NCBI RefSeq assembly: GCF_036370855.1
Contig: NC_088112.1
Span: forward strand, 21,320,469 to 21,384,468
DNA from: Dromaius novaehollandiae
Taxonomy: Eukaryota; Chordata; Aves; Casuariiformes; Dromaiidae
Reading direction: 5' to 3'
Length of the DNA: 64,000 nucleotides
In this document: one piece after another, positions 1 to 12,110 of the stretch
Layout of the letters: each line of letters begins with the position of its first letter
Numbering within the stretch: the stretch's first letter is position 1
Made by a program: the position numbers and the translations under genes
The notes under the pieces: model-generated
The model's database searches: none
The model's input: the letters and a program-made list of their open reading frames with translations, nothing else
What the model was told of the DNA's origin: nothing

Positions 1-1277
1 TGAAAGATCCAAATAGTTGCCATAGTATCTGTTCCACATGTGGATACAGATTAGGTCACACCAGTAATTTATTAGTTGAACCACTGGCATCACTTAAAAT
101 TACAGCTTTTCAATATGGGTAACTGTGGAAACACAACCTAACATTAAAGTACAGAGGAATTTCAGACTAATGTTTATAGACTAACATGCAAAATCTCTCC
201 CAATTAATATTAGTGGAAACTGCTAGCATATCAATCCAAATTACTATAAGAAACTTTTACAGACCAAACACTGAATGATCCAGAGATTTAGAAACACGGC
301 AACAGATTTATTTTCAGCATTCCAAAGTAATTATTAATGAGGCATAACAAAGCAGATGGAAGTCAGCAGGCTATTTTCAGTCTATCCCCTAACGTAAGTT
401 TCAGGAATGGGTAAATCTAAACAGAGAAGATGGTGATTCATGGCAACTGTGTACAAAATCCTACCTTTAACTTACAGGAAAGAGACAATGAAATAAGGCA
501 TGTCTAGGTAAATGTTACTTAGCCAGCTTGCCTTGCCCTCCCTCCAGTGTTGGGGGTCAGTAGCAAACAACACTCTTTGTCCTGACAGAGGTTCCACAGG
601 GAGGCAAGACACACTGAGGTAACTTTCCACTGAGACATGTGCAAAATATACCACAAGAAGTTTGAGTTTTGCCATTACAAAAATATAGCTCCACTAAGCT
701 CTGGAGAATAGGTACATGTAGTTAATGAATCTGTATTATCTTTATGATGGGCACTCCCTGCACTGTTCCACAGGAAAGCATTAGATCTGAAGTCACAGCA
801 GAATTCAGTTTGTCTTCATATTTTTAGAATCTACCATAATCACAAATGACTGCATCACAGCTGTTAGAACAGAACTAAAACTAATTTTCAGGATGCAAGA
901 TAACTGTGTGAATTTTCTAGGATTTACTGAAGTCTTGTACAACACCCACAGAGTAAAGGGGATATTAATTCTCCATTCCCATCCCTAACCCTAGCTTTCA
1001 TTGAGGATAACAGATTTCAGCTTCTGTGAAAGAAAGTACTTCACATTTTTATTACTAAGTTCTTTCCATGAATCAGCAGTTTTGGATTATGCTTTTAATA
1101 TAAGCTTGGCACAAAACATCTCTGCTGTGCTCAAGACAATCAGATGCACAGTTCTCAAGATCAGGAATTGTCTTACTTTACACAGAGGCCCCAGAGAAAT
1201 TGTACCATGTTGGTCATGACATGCTAAGATACTGAATTGCAGAAAAAATCCACTCATGCAAGATCTGAATTGCCATT
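1..1277 (-). other. P4HA2: P4HA2 intron (downstream of start-codon exon), partial
   Basis: This AT-rich stretch follows, in minus-strand order, the P4HA2 exon at 2,230-2,329, so it should be intronic. I looked on the minus strand for the next P4HA2 exon, which in the family begins with a motif like MTDLIYAEK, and did not find it; it should lie left of the window. No other coding sequence is recognised. The open frames here are short and lack family features. Confidence 0.7.
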
Positions 1278-2070
1278 GAGAGAGACCTGGACAGGCTGGA
1301 GAGCTGGGTGGAGAGGAACCTCATGAAGCTCACCAAAGGCAAGGGCAGGGCCCTGCACCTGGGGAGGAATAACCCCAGGCACCAGGACATGTTGGAGGCT
1401 GACCTGCTGGAAAGCAGCTACATGGAGAAGGACCTGGGAGTCCTGGTGGACAATGAGTCAACCACGAGACAGCAACTGCCCTTGCAGCCAAGAAGGCCAA
1501 AGGTATCCTGAGGTGCATTAGGAAGAGTGTTGCCAGCAGGTCAAGGGAGGTGATCCTCTCCTCTGCTCAGCCCTGGCGAGGCCACATCTGGAGTGCTGGG
1601 TCCAGTTCTGGGCTCCCCAATACAAGAGAGACATGGAGCTACTGGAGACAGACCAGTGGAGGGCTGCAAAGATGATTAGGGGACTGGAGCATCTCTCACA
1701 TGAGGAGAGGCTGAGAGCCAGGCCTGTTCAGCCTGGAGGAGAGAAGACTGAGAGGGGATCTCATCAATGGGGAGGGTGTCCAGAGGAGGATCTTTTCAGT
1801 GGGGCCAAGTGACAGGACAAGAAGCAACAGGCACAAACTGAAACACAGGAAGTTCCATCTGAATATGAGGAAAAACTACTCTACTGCAACGGTGACAGAG
1901 CACTGGAACAGGCTGCCCAGAGAGGCTGTGGAGTCTCCTTCTCTGGAGAGATTCAGAACCTGCCTGGACACGATCCTGTGCAACGTGCTCTAGGTGACAC
2001 TGTTTGAGCAAGGGGGTTGGACTAGATGATCTCCAGAGGTCCCTGCCAACCTCAACCATTCTGTGATCTG
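1278..2070 (+). mobile_element. CR1 LINE, 5'-truncated copy with end of ORF2 and 3' UTR
   Basis: The plus strand starts inside the C-terminal part of the CR1 ORF2 reverse transcriptase. The translation reads NLMKLTKGKGRALHLGRNN, then DLGVLVD, the usual CR1 end-of-ORF2 pattern. The frame breaks shortly after 1,450, so the copy is not coding. The sequence continues through the typical CR1 3' region (GCTGCAAAGATGATTAGGG near 1,664, TTGGACTAGATGATCTCCAG near 2,017) and ends close to CAACCATTCTGTGATCTG. Truncation at the 5' end with an intact 3' end is normal for CR1 insertion. It lies in sense on the plus strand, hence antisense to P4HA2, about 160 bp downstream of its start-codon exon. Element boundaries are by eye and uncertain by about 10 bp. 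Confidence 0.95.
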
Positions 2071-2229
2071 CTACACAGAATAACACTGAGGATGCAGAAG
2101 AGTAACTTTTCCTAACAAGGACAGTATTTGATAGGGCTGTATGAATGAAGTCATATGCTTCAACCGCAAACTTTTGTAAAAGAGTTTTGGCAACTGTATT
2201 AGCTACATTATCACAACATTGTGCATTAC
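2071..2229 (-). other. P4HA2: P4HA2 intron segment between CR1 and the coding exon
   Basis: This is a short intronic spacer in minus-strand order. It contains the splice donor of the exon at its right edge (minus-strand GTAATG at 2,229-2,224). Nothing else is recognised. Confidence 0.7.
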
Positions 2230-2329
2230 CTATAGAGGTGAAAAACTCAGCTTCTGTTTGCCAGAGCAAGCAAATACAGGTCAAGAGCACCAACTGCAGC
2301 CCGGACTTCATCTTCCAGACAGCTCTAAC
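2230..2329 (-). CDS. P4HA2: P4HA2 exon with start codon and signal peptide (partial gene)
   Basis: P4HA2 encodes a catalytic alpha subunit of collagen prolyl 4-hydroxylase, an ER-lumen enzyme that uses 2-oxoglutarate, iron and ascorbate and acts as an alpha2-beta2 tetramer with protein disulfide isomerase. Only the first coding exon is visible. On the minus strand a pyrimidine-rich acceptor (TTTTAATACACTACAG) precedes 18 nt of 5' UTR. The ATG at 2,311-2,309 has A at -3. It is followed by 27 full codons and one base, then donor GTAATG. The peptide starts MKSGLQLVLLTCICLLW, a hydrophobic signal peptide, and ends AEFFTSI(G). AEFFTSIG is the start of mature P4HA2, and the 28-residue length to that glycine equals the human protein. 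P4HA1 has a similar FFTSIG motif but a longer, different leader, and the neighbouring PDLIM4 favours P4HA2. The remaining exons lie left of the window. Confidence 0.9.
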
Positions 2330-5300
2330 CTGTAGTGTATTAAAACAAAGAGGAGTGAACAGGATTAACCAATCTGTGTGGCAAGTGGAGAACCACACAT
2401 GCACCCCAACAAGGCATTAGTCATCTTCAGTCAAATTACTCATGAAAATGATTTAGGTCCTTGAAATAGTGAGCTCTAAACAGCAAAAAAAATCTAAGTG
2501 ATTTCTTTTGCAAAATTAGGAGTTCTGTTATTTTATTTAAACTGTCCCACCTGATATCTGGTTCTACAAGTTTCAGTAAAGGGAACTTAATGAGACCCTA
2601 GACACATAACAAGGGTGTTACAGTCAGCAGTAGTTAAGATTTCTGTTCATTCACCACAATACAGTCAACACTTAAAGCTTCATGAACACCAGCACTCAGC
2701 CCATAAGTTGTCTTTGCTTCTTACCCTCTTAGCATCTGTAGAGTGCAGATGGGTGTTATTCCATGTGACAAGTGCACACACTTTAAGGCCCAGAAAACAA
2801 CATTACAGATGCCTCAGTATTGTGCAATATTTAAGACACATATAGCAACAAAAAGTTGTTTCCAATCAGTAAGCTGGGGAGGCTTCCCCACTAGTGAGAT
2901 ATAGCAGGAAGGAAGTATTTCAAGAAAATTGCATCTCATTAAGTTTTAGCAAACATTAACAATTAAGTTATCAGGAGCAAAGTTCAGTAATGTCTGGAAC
3001 AGATTCAGGTCCTAGTGTTGTGCTGAGGTCCAGTTACATCAAGATCTCAAAAAACAGGAGATCAGAAACAACCATTCCTAACACAAAATCCAGTCTACAG
3101 ACTATTTAATTAGCTCTCTCCACTCAGTATTCCAATGCAAGCAGCTACAGCTAACCGGAAATGCTTGGTTTTGCTCTCAGGATGAACAAGAGAACTAGAC
3201 TGATGCCACTATACTTTGTTACAACAGCATCCAGCAAAAAAACACACTGGCATATTTAACACTAGGTAGAAGCTTGTAGCCATATGCACTTAATTCCTCA
3301 TTACTGAGCTCCAAAGAGCAGAAGAGAAAAAGGAAGAGGTAACTATGTCTTGTCAACACTGGCAAGCATTCTAGTGCCATAAAGGCAGACCAGCCATGGC
3401 TGAGGCAGTCTGCATGGAGACACTTATGTCTACATCATCTGTGGCTCGGCACGGAGGGGGTTACTCAAGACCTCATTTAGTCTAGTTCCCTGGACTGAAC
3501 ATCCCCACCCATGCACATGGTTTGGAATTGCACGCAGGTCCAATCACTGGCTCAGTTTTCTTTGAGTGCATTTAGCAAACACTAGGAGCACAGCCTGAGT
3601 TAGTTTCCTCACATGTATGGAATGTAGCTTGCACACCCCAAAAACCAAGTGCATATGCTGCAAGTGATGAGGACTAGAAGGTTTCAAAGAAAAAGCACAT
3701 GCAAGTCGCTACTAGACCATTAATGAAGCATCCGCAAAGCACTACTGCAGTTGCAAGACATTTTAAAACAAAGCAGAAGTAAAAAACATAAGGGAGGACA
3801 TCAGAGAAGTATTTATGCTCAAAGATGTGTTCCTATAACACTTAAAAACAACTCCCACAGTAGAGGGTTTTTTTTAGATTGTTCTACTTCAGCATTAATT
3901 TTGAAGAGACCAAACACAGCATGACTTTGCCTTTTTTGGTTTTATAAAAGATCCATACACTTTCTCTAATAATTTCAACAAATTTCATTTTACATAGCCA
4001 ACAGAAGTATTGAGCCCTCAAAAGTATTCTTCCACTTAGCTTTTCCATGGGTGCAGCCTAATACCTTCCACTTCACACAATTATAGCTGGAAAATAAGAG
4101 TACACAAAGCTGTACTATCTTCCAATAATAATAAAAATCCTAAATTATGGTAAGTTAGACTCAGCATGCTAGGAAATTCAGTTATATAAAAACTTTCTAG
4201 GAACACGAATAGTGAAAAGTAAAGACAAAATAGCATTTTGCACAGTAGAATTCACAGCAAAGGCTGGAAAAGTAGAAAGTTTCCAGCTGTACTTATTCAG
4301 AATGCATTGTCCCAGCATATTGGCCACAGTCTATGATTTTTGTATTTCAAAGACTGTGCCCATTTAGAAACAGATTTTTGAAACAGAGACAGAAAGCAGC
4401 CTGTTACATCTCTGAGAGTACATGACACAGGGCACAGATGAGATAGAGAGCCTGAGCTGGCAGGTGGAGAAGGTTGTAAATAGTTGACAAGTGGTATAAG
4501 GGAGAGAGGGTCCATACAGCAGAGCTCTAGGGAAGCTTTAATTCTTCTGGGATATCTGACAGCCAGGACTGCCTCTTCCACCAAATTCATGAGGAGCCCG
4601 CACTGCACTTGGACCCAGAGGTCAGTTCACCGCTCACTCGGGGCTGCCTGTTCAATGAGCAGGAGCAGCCACTACAGCCTTCACATGTGAACACTGCAAC
4701 TCAACATACATGAAAGCTATCATAGCACCCGCACGGCATCAAAAGAGGAAAGGACAATTGCTCATTTTAACCCAAGAAGCAATAATTCCTTTTTCTAACC
4801 ACCCCTTATAATTAAGTAAACTCTTTGGTGGCTGGAAATAATGATTAACAACCTGTTCCTACTCAAAATATATTAAGCAGCATGAAATTATTTGAAGCAA
4901 AAGGGAATCTTAAATCTGATGAGAAACAAGGGAGAAGGGAAGGGCAAATGATGGAACATCCTGGAGTTTCAAGCAATACAGTAAGTGAGAAGGTATTAAA
5001 ATAATTGTGACAATTCTAGCTCATTGTTCCCTTGGGTTCCACATGTCTGCCTGCACAATGTGAAACACAAGGTGGCAGGTGGATGCCGCTTTTTCCTTCT
5101 GGGTTTTCTAAGCACAGCATGATAGGCACTCTGACCCTCTAAGGAGCTCCTAGGTGCCATGAAAATTAACAGCAAAAACATTGTCAATAAGACCACCATT
5201 AAAAGGAGTTACAAATAGCTCTTTTTTGCTATATATTATCTCATTGTGAGATAAAGTTTATTCATTTTGCTTCCTTTAAAAGTCTACATGAGAAACCAGA

Positions 5301-7952
5301 AATGTTACTGCAACAGTATGCAGAAAACATCTCATAGCATCATAATGCCTTCCCTTCCCCGCCTCCAAACAATGTATTCCCAAACTGCTTGTTTAAGTTA
5401 GTTCAAAGCTGTACAAGGGTAACCTGAGAATTGAGTAAAGCTGAATGAATAGTACCATGCAGAGGTCTGCCAACACTAAAAGCCACAATAAGCGATATAG
5501 CAGAAAGCACAGCAAGTCAGAAGCATTCAAGAAGCACATAGATTTAAGGATATTAAGCCACCACTGTCCATCTGCATAGTCTGTTCTTGTTTCATGAAGC
5601 AGTTTTTTGGATGCACTACACAAAGCTTGGCAAAATAACTACAAGGGAATTTTCCAATTGAAATACCATGATTCTACGTTCTCTCTGCACCTCCTCACCA
5701 TATTCTCTCATGGCTCAGGATATCTGCCAACAAGAACATTTACTACAGCTAGCAGCTTCTCATTATAGCAGATCTTTAACAGCTTTGCCATCCTACTCAG
5801 ATTTACTTAAGTCAATAAACAGAAACTCTCAGTAAACAGAGAAATCGGCTCTTGCTTGAACAAGCAGGACACCTGGCTGTAGGGTTTTCAGACTGTTTAT
5901 ACACATTCTTTTCACAGCTGTTACTCAGAAAACCAGCATGAATAATGAATTACAAGAGAATGAGCATAATGTTATAACCACATTTCTGGAGAGTGGAAGC
6001 GTGTGTGAGCACACGTGTGCATGCACACGCCATTGCATATAAACCATCTGCTAACGAAGAAGGGAAGAGGCAGAAGGGACATTAGCACCTCCTACCTCAA
6101 TAACCAAGATTAAAATAAATGACTATAAATCAAATATGTTTTATTCAAACAGAGAATGAAAGAACTTACTTGTATAGAAATGCCTAAACCCTGCAGAAAA
6201 TAAATCTATGTAGGATAAATACTGCCTACCTTCCTGGCTTCTTCTCAGTAGTATCTCTAGAAGATAAACATGTCATGTTGGGCAGGTAAAACTAGGATTT
6301 CCTTTTATTTAGGTGAGAATAGCTACCTTCCTCTGCAAGAGACTTGGAGAAAACTTGTAAGGGTCCATTAGGCTCAGTTTCAGCCTTGGGCTTATAAGAA
6401 AAACCCCATGCAAGAACTGTGAGCAGGCAGTTCGCACACTGCTCTGTGCTAAGGCTATAAGATGTCCCAGGACAACAACTATACTCCCCTGGCCTGCCCA
6501 GCTATGTGAAGTGTTGTCCACACAAAGATCAGTACAACACACTCCTCTTAGAGGAGAGCTTACATCACTGCCTTACCTCGGGTACTATTCTCACTCTAGC
6601 AAGAAACCACTCCACTAACACTGCCTGAGCTGTACTTCGCTGCATAGCATAGCAGCTGTTGATTGCTTTGTTCCTTTCCTTCCCCTGAACATCCCCAGCT
6701 AGCAGGGCTAAAAAGCCAACCAGATACATATCATACAAACATTTCACTTCTTCAGGAGTGAGAGACCTCAATGAATCACTGCTCCCACTGGAAGAGTGCT
6801 CTCAGACTTTAGAGAGTACTGGCAGAAGGAAAAAGACTGTAAACAAAGTAGACAAGGATGGAATTTCCTTTAGAAGTTAAAGACTGAATTCTTTATTTAA
6901 TAAGCCTTCTAAAAACTCTTGTTCAGTAAGATTAAAAGCATGGATCTGATCTAAAAAGTCATTTACATGTCTACCAGGCCTATCAGGTTTTTTCCCCCAT
7001 CTCATCTAGGATATTTCATATCCAGTCACAGGGGTTCGAGCTTCCACAAGAACCAAAAGGCAGGCCTTCTTCAGGCCAGATGAGGAAACTCACCTGTTAC
7101 TCATCCTGTCCCTCTGATCAAAGAAACAGGCTGCCTCATTCTCCTTTGTAGGCCACAGAAGGAGAGTGCGACCCTCACAGAGCCTTTCTTTAGAGAGGAG
7201 GCAGCAAATCTACCTACAATACTTGGCCCCCATCCCTTGGGAGTACTGGAGCCATTAGGCTGAATTTCACAGTAAGCCACAGTTAGAAACGCTGAAGAAC
7301 ATGAATCCCTTCTCCTCCTCCTTCACCCCAGAAGAGACTCCCAACAAGTTTTAGTCAGTTGGTACAACAGTGCATTATCAGGAAACTTGTACGGGAACAA
7401 CAGTAAGAATGGAACCTAAATAGGCAGTGGCAGTCCCATAACCACACTTTGCTACAGAGAAATAGTTTGTGAAACAAAATACCTTGCAGCAACAAGACGC
7501 TGTCAAAGTCTGATTAATATTATTTCTTTGAATTACACAGTAAATCAGCACTGCATAACTACTTTCAAGCTGATGACACAAATAAGGATTACAATTTGGC
7601 TCTTCTTCTGTGCTTGACAAAGCTCAAAAATTCACTTAGAAAACCACAGTTAAAATAGCTGCTTCCACATTGAATCTAAATTTAAACTATTACAGAATAA
7701 TCTAACAAACAAATCACTGTTTCAAAGTCACCTCTGGCCACAGATTGGCTCTTGGTTTACACATCAGAGCTGAGGCTCCTATGCCGGGCTCTGAAGTACT
7801 GTCTATCCTTATACAAACAGCAATCTGAGGCTGGGCTCTTGGATGAGCCAAGCCTGTTAGAGGTTTCTCCAAATGCCAGTGCTTTCTACCCTCTGTCTCA
7901 TCACTCACAGCAGCAGCAGGGAGTACTGAACTGACTGCATGGCTGACTTCAT
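2330..7952 (-). other. P4HA2: P4HA2 5' intron, first part
   Basis: This is AT-rich non-coding sequence between the start-codon exon and the presumed promoter island. No coding exon or interspersed repeat is recognised. Short noncoding 5' exons could be hidden here and cannot be identified without transcript data. A 22-bp alternating purine-pyrimidine run is at 6,009-6,030. A CTCF-like core (AAGGTGGCAG) is at 5,069-5,078, weakly supported. Confidence 0.6.
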
Positions 7953-8025
7953 CCCCAAAACCCAAGATTCCCCAAAACCCAAGATTCCCCAAAACCCAAG
8001 ATTCCCCAAAACCCAAGATTCCCCA
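7953..8025. repeat. 17-bp minisatellite, about 4.3 copies
   Basis: The unit CCCAAGATTCCCCAAAA is repeated from 7,961, with a partial unit before it. Full copies at 7,961-7,977, 7,978-7,994 and 7,995-8,011 are identical, and a fourth is cut short at 8,025. The period is not a multiple of three, so apparent repeated peptides on either strand are artefacts. It lies within the P4HA2 5' intron. Confidence 0.95.
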
Positions 8026-10391
8026 GCATTGTTTCCTTTCAATGTTAGGTGCCTCAGCACATACAAGTTCTTCTCCCTTATGCATCAAAGAACTGCTTTC
8101 CAGCTCCTCTCCCCAGTATACTTCAGATTTGCAGCTTTAAGCAACATATGCCTACATCACTACCTTTCTTGCCAAAGCACTTGATGTGAATCTGAAAAGA
8201 ATTATGATTGCCTAACAACTAATAAAACATGATTGTATTTTTCAAGACAGGCCAAAAGACAAAAGGAAGAGCTGTTTGCTTGCACGCATTAACAAGGTAG
8301 CAGTACTTTTAGTAAAAAATTGTGTGTGTTCCCTCTAATGTAAAATGGATCTTGTAATCCTTAGTCATGTAAGCTTAAAAACTATAAGCATCTGGATTAG
8401 CTCCCAACAGTTTTTCTAAAAGCATAGCAAAAAAAAGAAAAAACACTTTGGCACTGTGACAGAAAATTCATGCTAATCTAAGGGACCACAAATCTTCCTG
8501 TATCTTACTCTGCAGGATCAGTAAGCTCATCCCATATGAAGCAATCTAGTGTTAAATCCCACCCTATTAATGAAGATAGGCCAGCAGGATTGCAAGTTTT
8601 GTCATTTCCTAGTAGAGCTTGTTCTTCATCATTGAAATTTAGGCTGAATTTTACTGCACAGAGCCTAGAATTTTAGCTTATCAAGAGCTTCAGATAAGCT
8701 TCCATATACTCATGCCACATTAAAAGCAATCTCAGTGTTGAGAAACAAGTTTTATATAAAACAGGTCTACTGTCAGTGAACTATTTCTTTCGACTGACAT
8801 CAGAAATTGAGTTAAAGTTGAGATACCACCTCAAAGGTTTGGGGGTTGAATCTATTCTAAGATCACCTTAGAATACGCTTCCAAACATGCCTTACATTCT
8901 CAAGTGTATAGAAAACTATATACAAGAAGATCAGAACTAGTCATAGGAAAAATATCCATCTACATGTTTATAGCTTGCTCCTTGGAAGTTTGTCAATATA
9001 ACAGCATGAAAATAAAACAGGCTGGATCCCTAACTTAAACCTAGAATGAAAAACTCCTTATACTAAAGGGTAAATCACGCTCCCTCTACTGTTACCGACT
9101 GAAATAAACCATCGTACTCTGGGCTTGTACTTCCTGCACTGAAGAGCTACATTAAAAAAAAAAAAAACACACACACAAGAAACTAAGATATACAAACAAG
9201 AAGTAAAGTTCTTATGTATTAGTGTCAGAGCAACACCAATTTACAGCCGTTAACTAATTTTCAGCCTGTAAGAGTGGCAGTTATTGCTGCCATATATTTA
9301 CAACATACCTGGGGGATTACCTCCTAGGTCCTTAATGTCAGAAAGCCGAAGTATTAATCTGTTGAAGATGGCTGTGGTGTCCTTTCAGCTCAGCTTTGTC
9401 CTCAAAAAGCACCTATAAACTTAAGAGGCAAGACACTTTAGGTAAAATGTCTTCTGGGAAAAACCTGCCTTGAATACTTACTATTGAGGAACATGTGTGA
9501 TTACTGGCTACGAATACTAAATACTACAAAGCCAAGCAGCTCAAAGTCTTTTTTCCAAGATAAAGACATTCTTTGCTGTTTAAAGCGAAGTTATGCCTGT
9601 CTGGCCTCAAAGGCATGTTTTGCATTACCACAGCATAGCACACCATTGTGCCCCGTTTGAGCTATGGTAGCCTTCTAGGTAATGTTTTTAGGTTTCACAC
9701 TGCCTACCTTAGGCTATATTTGCACAAGCCTTTTTCACAAAGGCTTAGAACAACTGCATTGTACCACACATTCACAATTGTCTGTGTTCTGGCTTATCAC
9801 CACAGATCAGCCGATAGGCAGGAACTCAACTGCACATCTGTGTTTTACATAGAAAAAAGTAAAAACATTTTTCAGGAAAAAAAATCAGGTTAAAACAAGA
9901 AGCTGGGTAAGGGTGAAACTATACTAAAACATTAAAATGAACTGGGAGTTATTTTAAATAATGTCAATGGTTCTGAATATCTCTAGGGATGCAGATTTAT
10001 TTCCAGTAAGAATGGGAACTCTGAAGTGATTCAGGAACTTTCCAGGCAGAGACAACCCAGCCGCTATGATTCAGACCTGAGACAAGTTACTGCATGGCAG
10101 CTGAGCTGCTAAAGTGGTCCATGTACACACACTTACTCTTAATCCATCGAAGATGGGAACAGAACAAGTGAGTTTTGAACTCCTTCATATGAAGTTGTAG
10201 TCAACATTTGCTTTGCCTGAAGGCTGCAGCAGACTGCTAACACACATACAGCCTGTTAAAGCAACTCTCACACAGTAATTTTTCTAAGCGCTGTGATAAT
10301 ACCAGTCATATTTAAATTCAAAGGCAAGGCAATAAGAAATCAGCCCTTCCACTTTTTAGGAGTGGACCTTTATTTATTACAGGGCATTTTC
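8026..10391 (-). other. P4HA2: P4HA2 5' intron, second part
   Basis: This is AT-rich intron with no recognised exon. It holds a poly-A/(CA)n tract near 9,151-9,177. Confidence 0.55.
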
Positions 10392-10421
10392 GGGGGGGGG
10401 GGGGGAAGGAGGAGGAGGAAA
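10392..10421. repeat. Poly-G run followed by GGA repeats
   Basis: There are about 14 consecutive G (10,392-10,405), then AAGGAGGAGGAGGAAAA. This is a purine-rich simple sequence at the edge of the P4HA2 promoter island, prone to length change and able to form G-quadruplex or triplex structure. Confidence 0.9.
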
Positions 10422-10739
10422 ACTGTACTTTTATTAATACATGCTTGGTTTGGCTTTTTCCAAGGAATATGAACTTCCTCCCGGCTTAGGCCACCCGACA
10501 GGAGACAGAGGAAGTGCTGGAGCAGCTACAGGGAGCGACAACCACACAAGGACAGAGGTTTCACTTGCTAACTCCAGAGCTAATTCCAGTAATTAGCAGT
10601 TGAGCTATGGGCGTTGCTCAGAAAGGCAGCTGGTCGTGATTTACAGACACCAAGCAACGCTGAACGTCTTTTGGAAGCTGCTCGAGTGTTTAATTACTCT
10701 TGTTTAAAACTGGAACTCGATTTCCAGGCAGTTCCGAAC

Positions 10740-12110
10740 TACAGCTTTGCTCTCGCTGTCAGAACACCCCCCGCCCTGACATCCAGCCCCCCAGGAACTT
10801 GCAGGTCACCTTCTCTCCGCATGGAGAGCTGGCTGCCACCTCCTGCGCTTTTCCCCAGGGAAAGGCCAGGCTCGCTGTTTATGTCTCCCCGCTCCGTAAA
10901 GCACCCTTCGGCAGAGCAGCTGCCGGCTGCTGCCCCCTGCCGCACGCCGGGGCCGCGCCACAGGCGAGCCCGGTCCCACCGGGGACCGCCGGAACGGAGC
11001 GGGCTGCGGGTTATCGGGCACCTACGAGCGGCGCCGCGTTTTACCCGGCAGCGGCCACCTCAGCCCAAAAGCCCGTCAGGAGAAAGCCTGAGGGCACCGG
11101 GACCCCCCCCCCGGCTCTGCCGCGGCGCCGGGCGGCTCCCCCACCGCCCCAGGGCTGCGCTGACGGCCGCCCCCCCCCCCGGGCGGGGCACGGCCTCGCC
11201 TCACCTGCCACCCGCCCCTGAGGCGAGACCTCCCCCTCCACATCGCGCGCCGCTCCCGCCACCCGCCCCTGAGGCGAGACCCCCCGGCGCGCGCCGCTCC
11301 CGCCACCCGCCCCTGAGGCGAGACCCCCCGGCGCGCGCCGCTCCCGCCACCCGCCCCTGAGGCGAGACCCCCCGGCGCGCGCCGCTCCCGCCCTTGAGAC
11401 CCCCCGGCGCGCGCCGCTCCCGCCACTCGCCCCTGAGGCGAGGCCCCCCTGCGCGCGCCGCTCCCGCCCCTGAGGGGAGACCCCCTGCGCGCGCCGCTCA
11501 CCGCCGGCGCGCGGCCCCCCTCAGCGCGCTTCTAGAACCGCCCCGGCCCTTCCAGCTGCTGCCGCCGCGCCGCACCAAGCCGCGCTGCCCGGCCCCGCTC
11601 CTATTGAGCCGCCGCCACGTCGGAAGCCCCGCCTCCCGCCAGGCCCCGCCCGCGCACGCCGTAGTGCCGCGAGTAGCTGCGCGGCCAGGCGCCCCTCTCG
11701 TTTCCCCCCCTGCCCGCGGCCCCGCGCCGGGCGCCCCGCGCTGAGGCGTTGGCCGTTGGGCACCGCCGCCCTCCGCCGGGGCTCCCTGGCGGGAAGGGAA
11801 TTAAGCGGATAACGAAATTAAGCCCGAGGGGAAATTGGGGGCGGTGAATCGCCGCGGGTCCGCACGCAACGCCCGCTCCTCTCCGAGGCTCGCTGGCCCC
11901 GGCCGAGCCCCTCCGCCGCCGCCGGTCCCCCGGGGCGGCCCCCTGCCCGCCTCCCCCGCGGCCTAGAGCAGCCGGTGGCTCCGTGAGGAGGGGGAAAACG
12001 GCGTGTGAAAGGCAGAGGAGGAGAGAATTTCTGCACTGAAATATCCCGACGAGACGGGGAGGGCGTGAATGAGCCCCCCGCCCCCCGAGGACACCCGTCT
12101 GTCCTGTTTT
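10740..12110 (-). promoter_or_regulatory. P4HA2: CpG island, presumed P4HA2 promoter and noncoding first exon
   Basis: The region is extremely GC- and CpG-rich, with many GC-box-like runs, and lies upstream of the P4HA2 start-codon exon on the minus strand. A minus-strand CCAAT motif sits beside a GC box at about 11,832-11,841 (plus strand reads GAAATTGGGGGCGG). A minus-strand splice-donor match, CAG/GTGAGG, has its exon end at 11,205, and a transcript starting near 11.6-11.8 kb could use it as a noncoding first exon. Minus-strand hypoxia-response cores (ACGTG near 11,613, GCGTG near 11,657) are present. Mammalian P4HA2 is known to be hypoxia-induced, but these short motifs are only suggestive here. 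The exact start site and donor are inference. Confidence 0.65.
11206..11510. repeat. 44-bp GC-rich minisatellite in the P4HA2 promoter island
   Basis: About seven units, built around CTCCCGCCACCCGCCCCTGA and GGCGAGACCCCCCGGCGCGC. The CTCCCGCC anchor recurs at 11,253, 11,297, 11,341, 11,385, 11,417 and 11,461, giving spacings of 44, 44, 44, 32 and 44. The 32-bp unit carries a 12-bp deletion. The last unit is also shortened. The period is not a multiple of three, so the Pro/Arg-rich open frames across it are artefacts. Confidence 0.93.

Noticed and set aside
1796-2404. 202-codon minus-strand frame taken as one protein
   Set aside because: Only its central part (2,230-2,311) is real P4HA2 coding sequence. 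It is bounded by a clear acceptor and donor, and the rest of the frame is intron and CR1.
5065-5078. CTCF-like motif ACACAAGGTGGCAG
   Set aside because: Two of 14 positions mismatch. Single-motif evidence is too weak to annotate as an insulator.
7714-8088. Minus-strand frame with repeated Gly/Leu/Trp peptide
   Set aside because: The repeated peptide is produced by the 17-bp minisatellite and is not a protein repeat.
10614-11744. Long Pro/Arg/Ala-rich open frames on both strands (up to 248 codons)
   Set aside because: They lie in a CpG island over a 44-bp tandem repeat whose period is not a multiple of three. Overlapping frames are open on both strands because stop codons are rare in GC-rich DNA. 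No domain is present.
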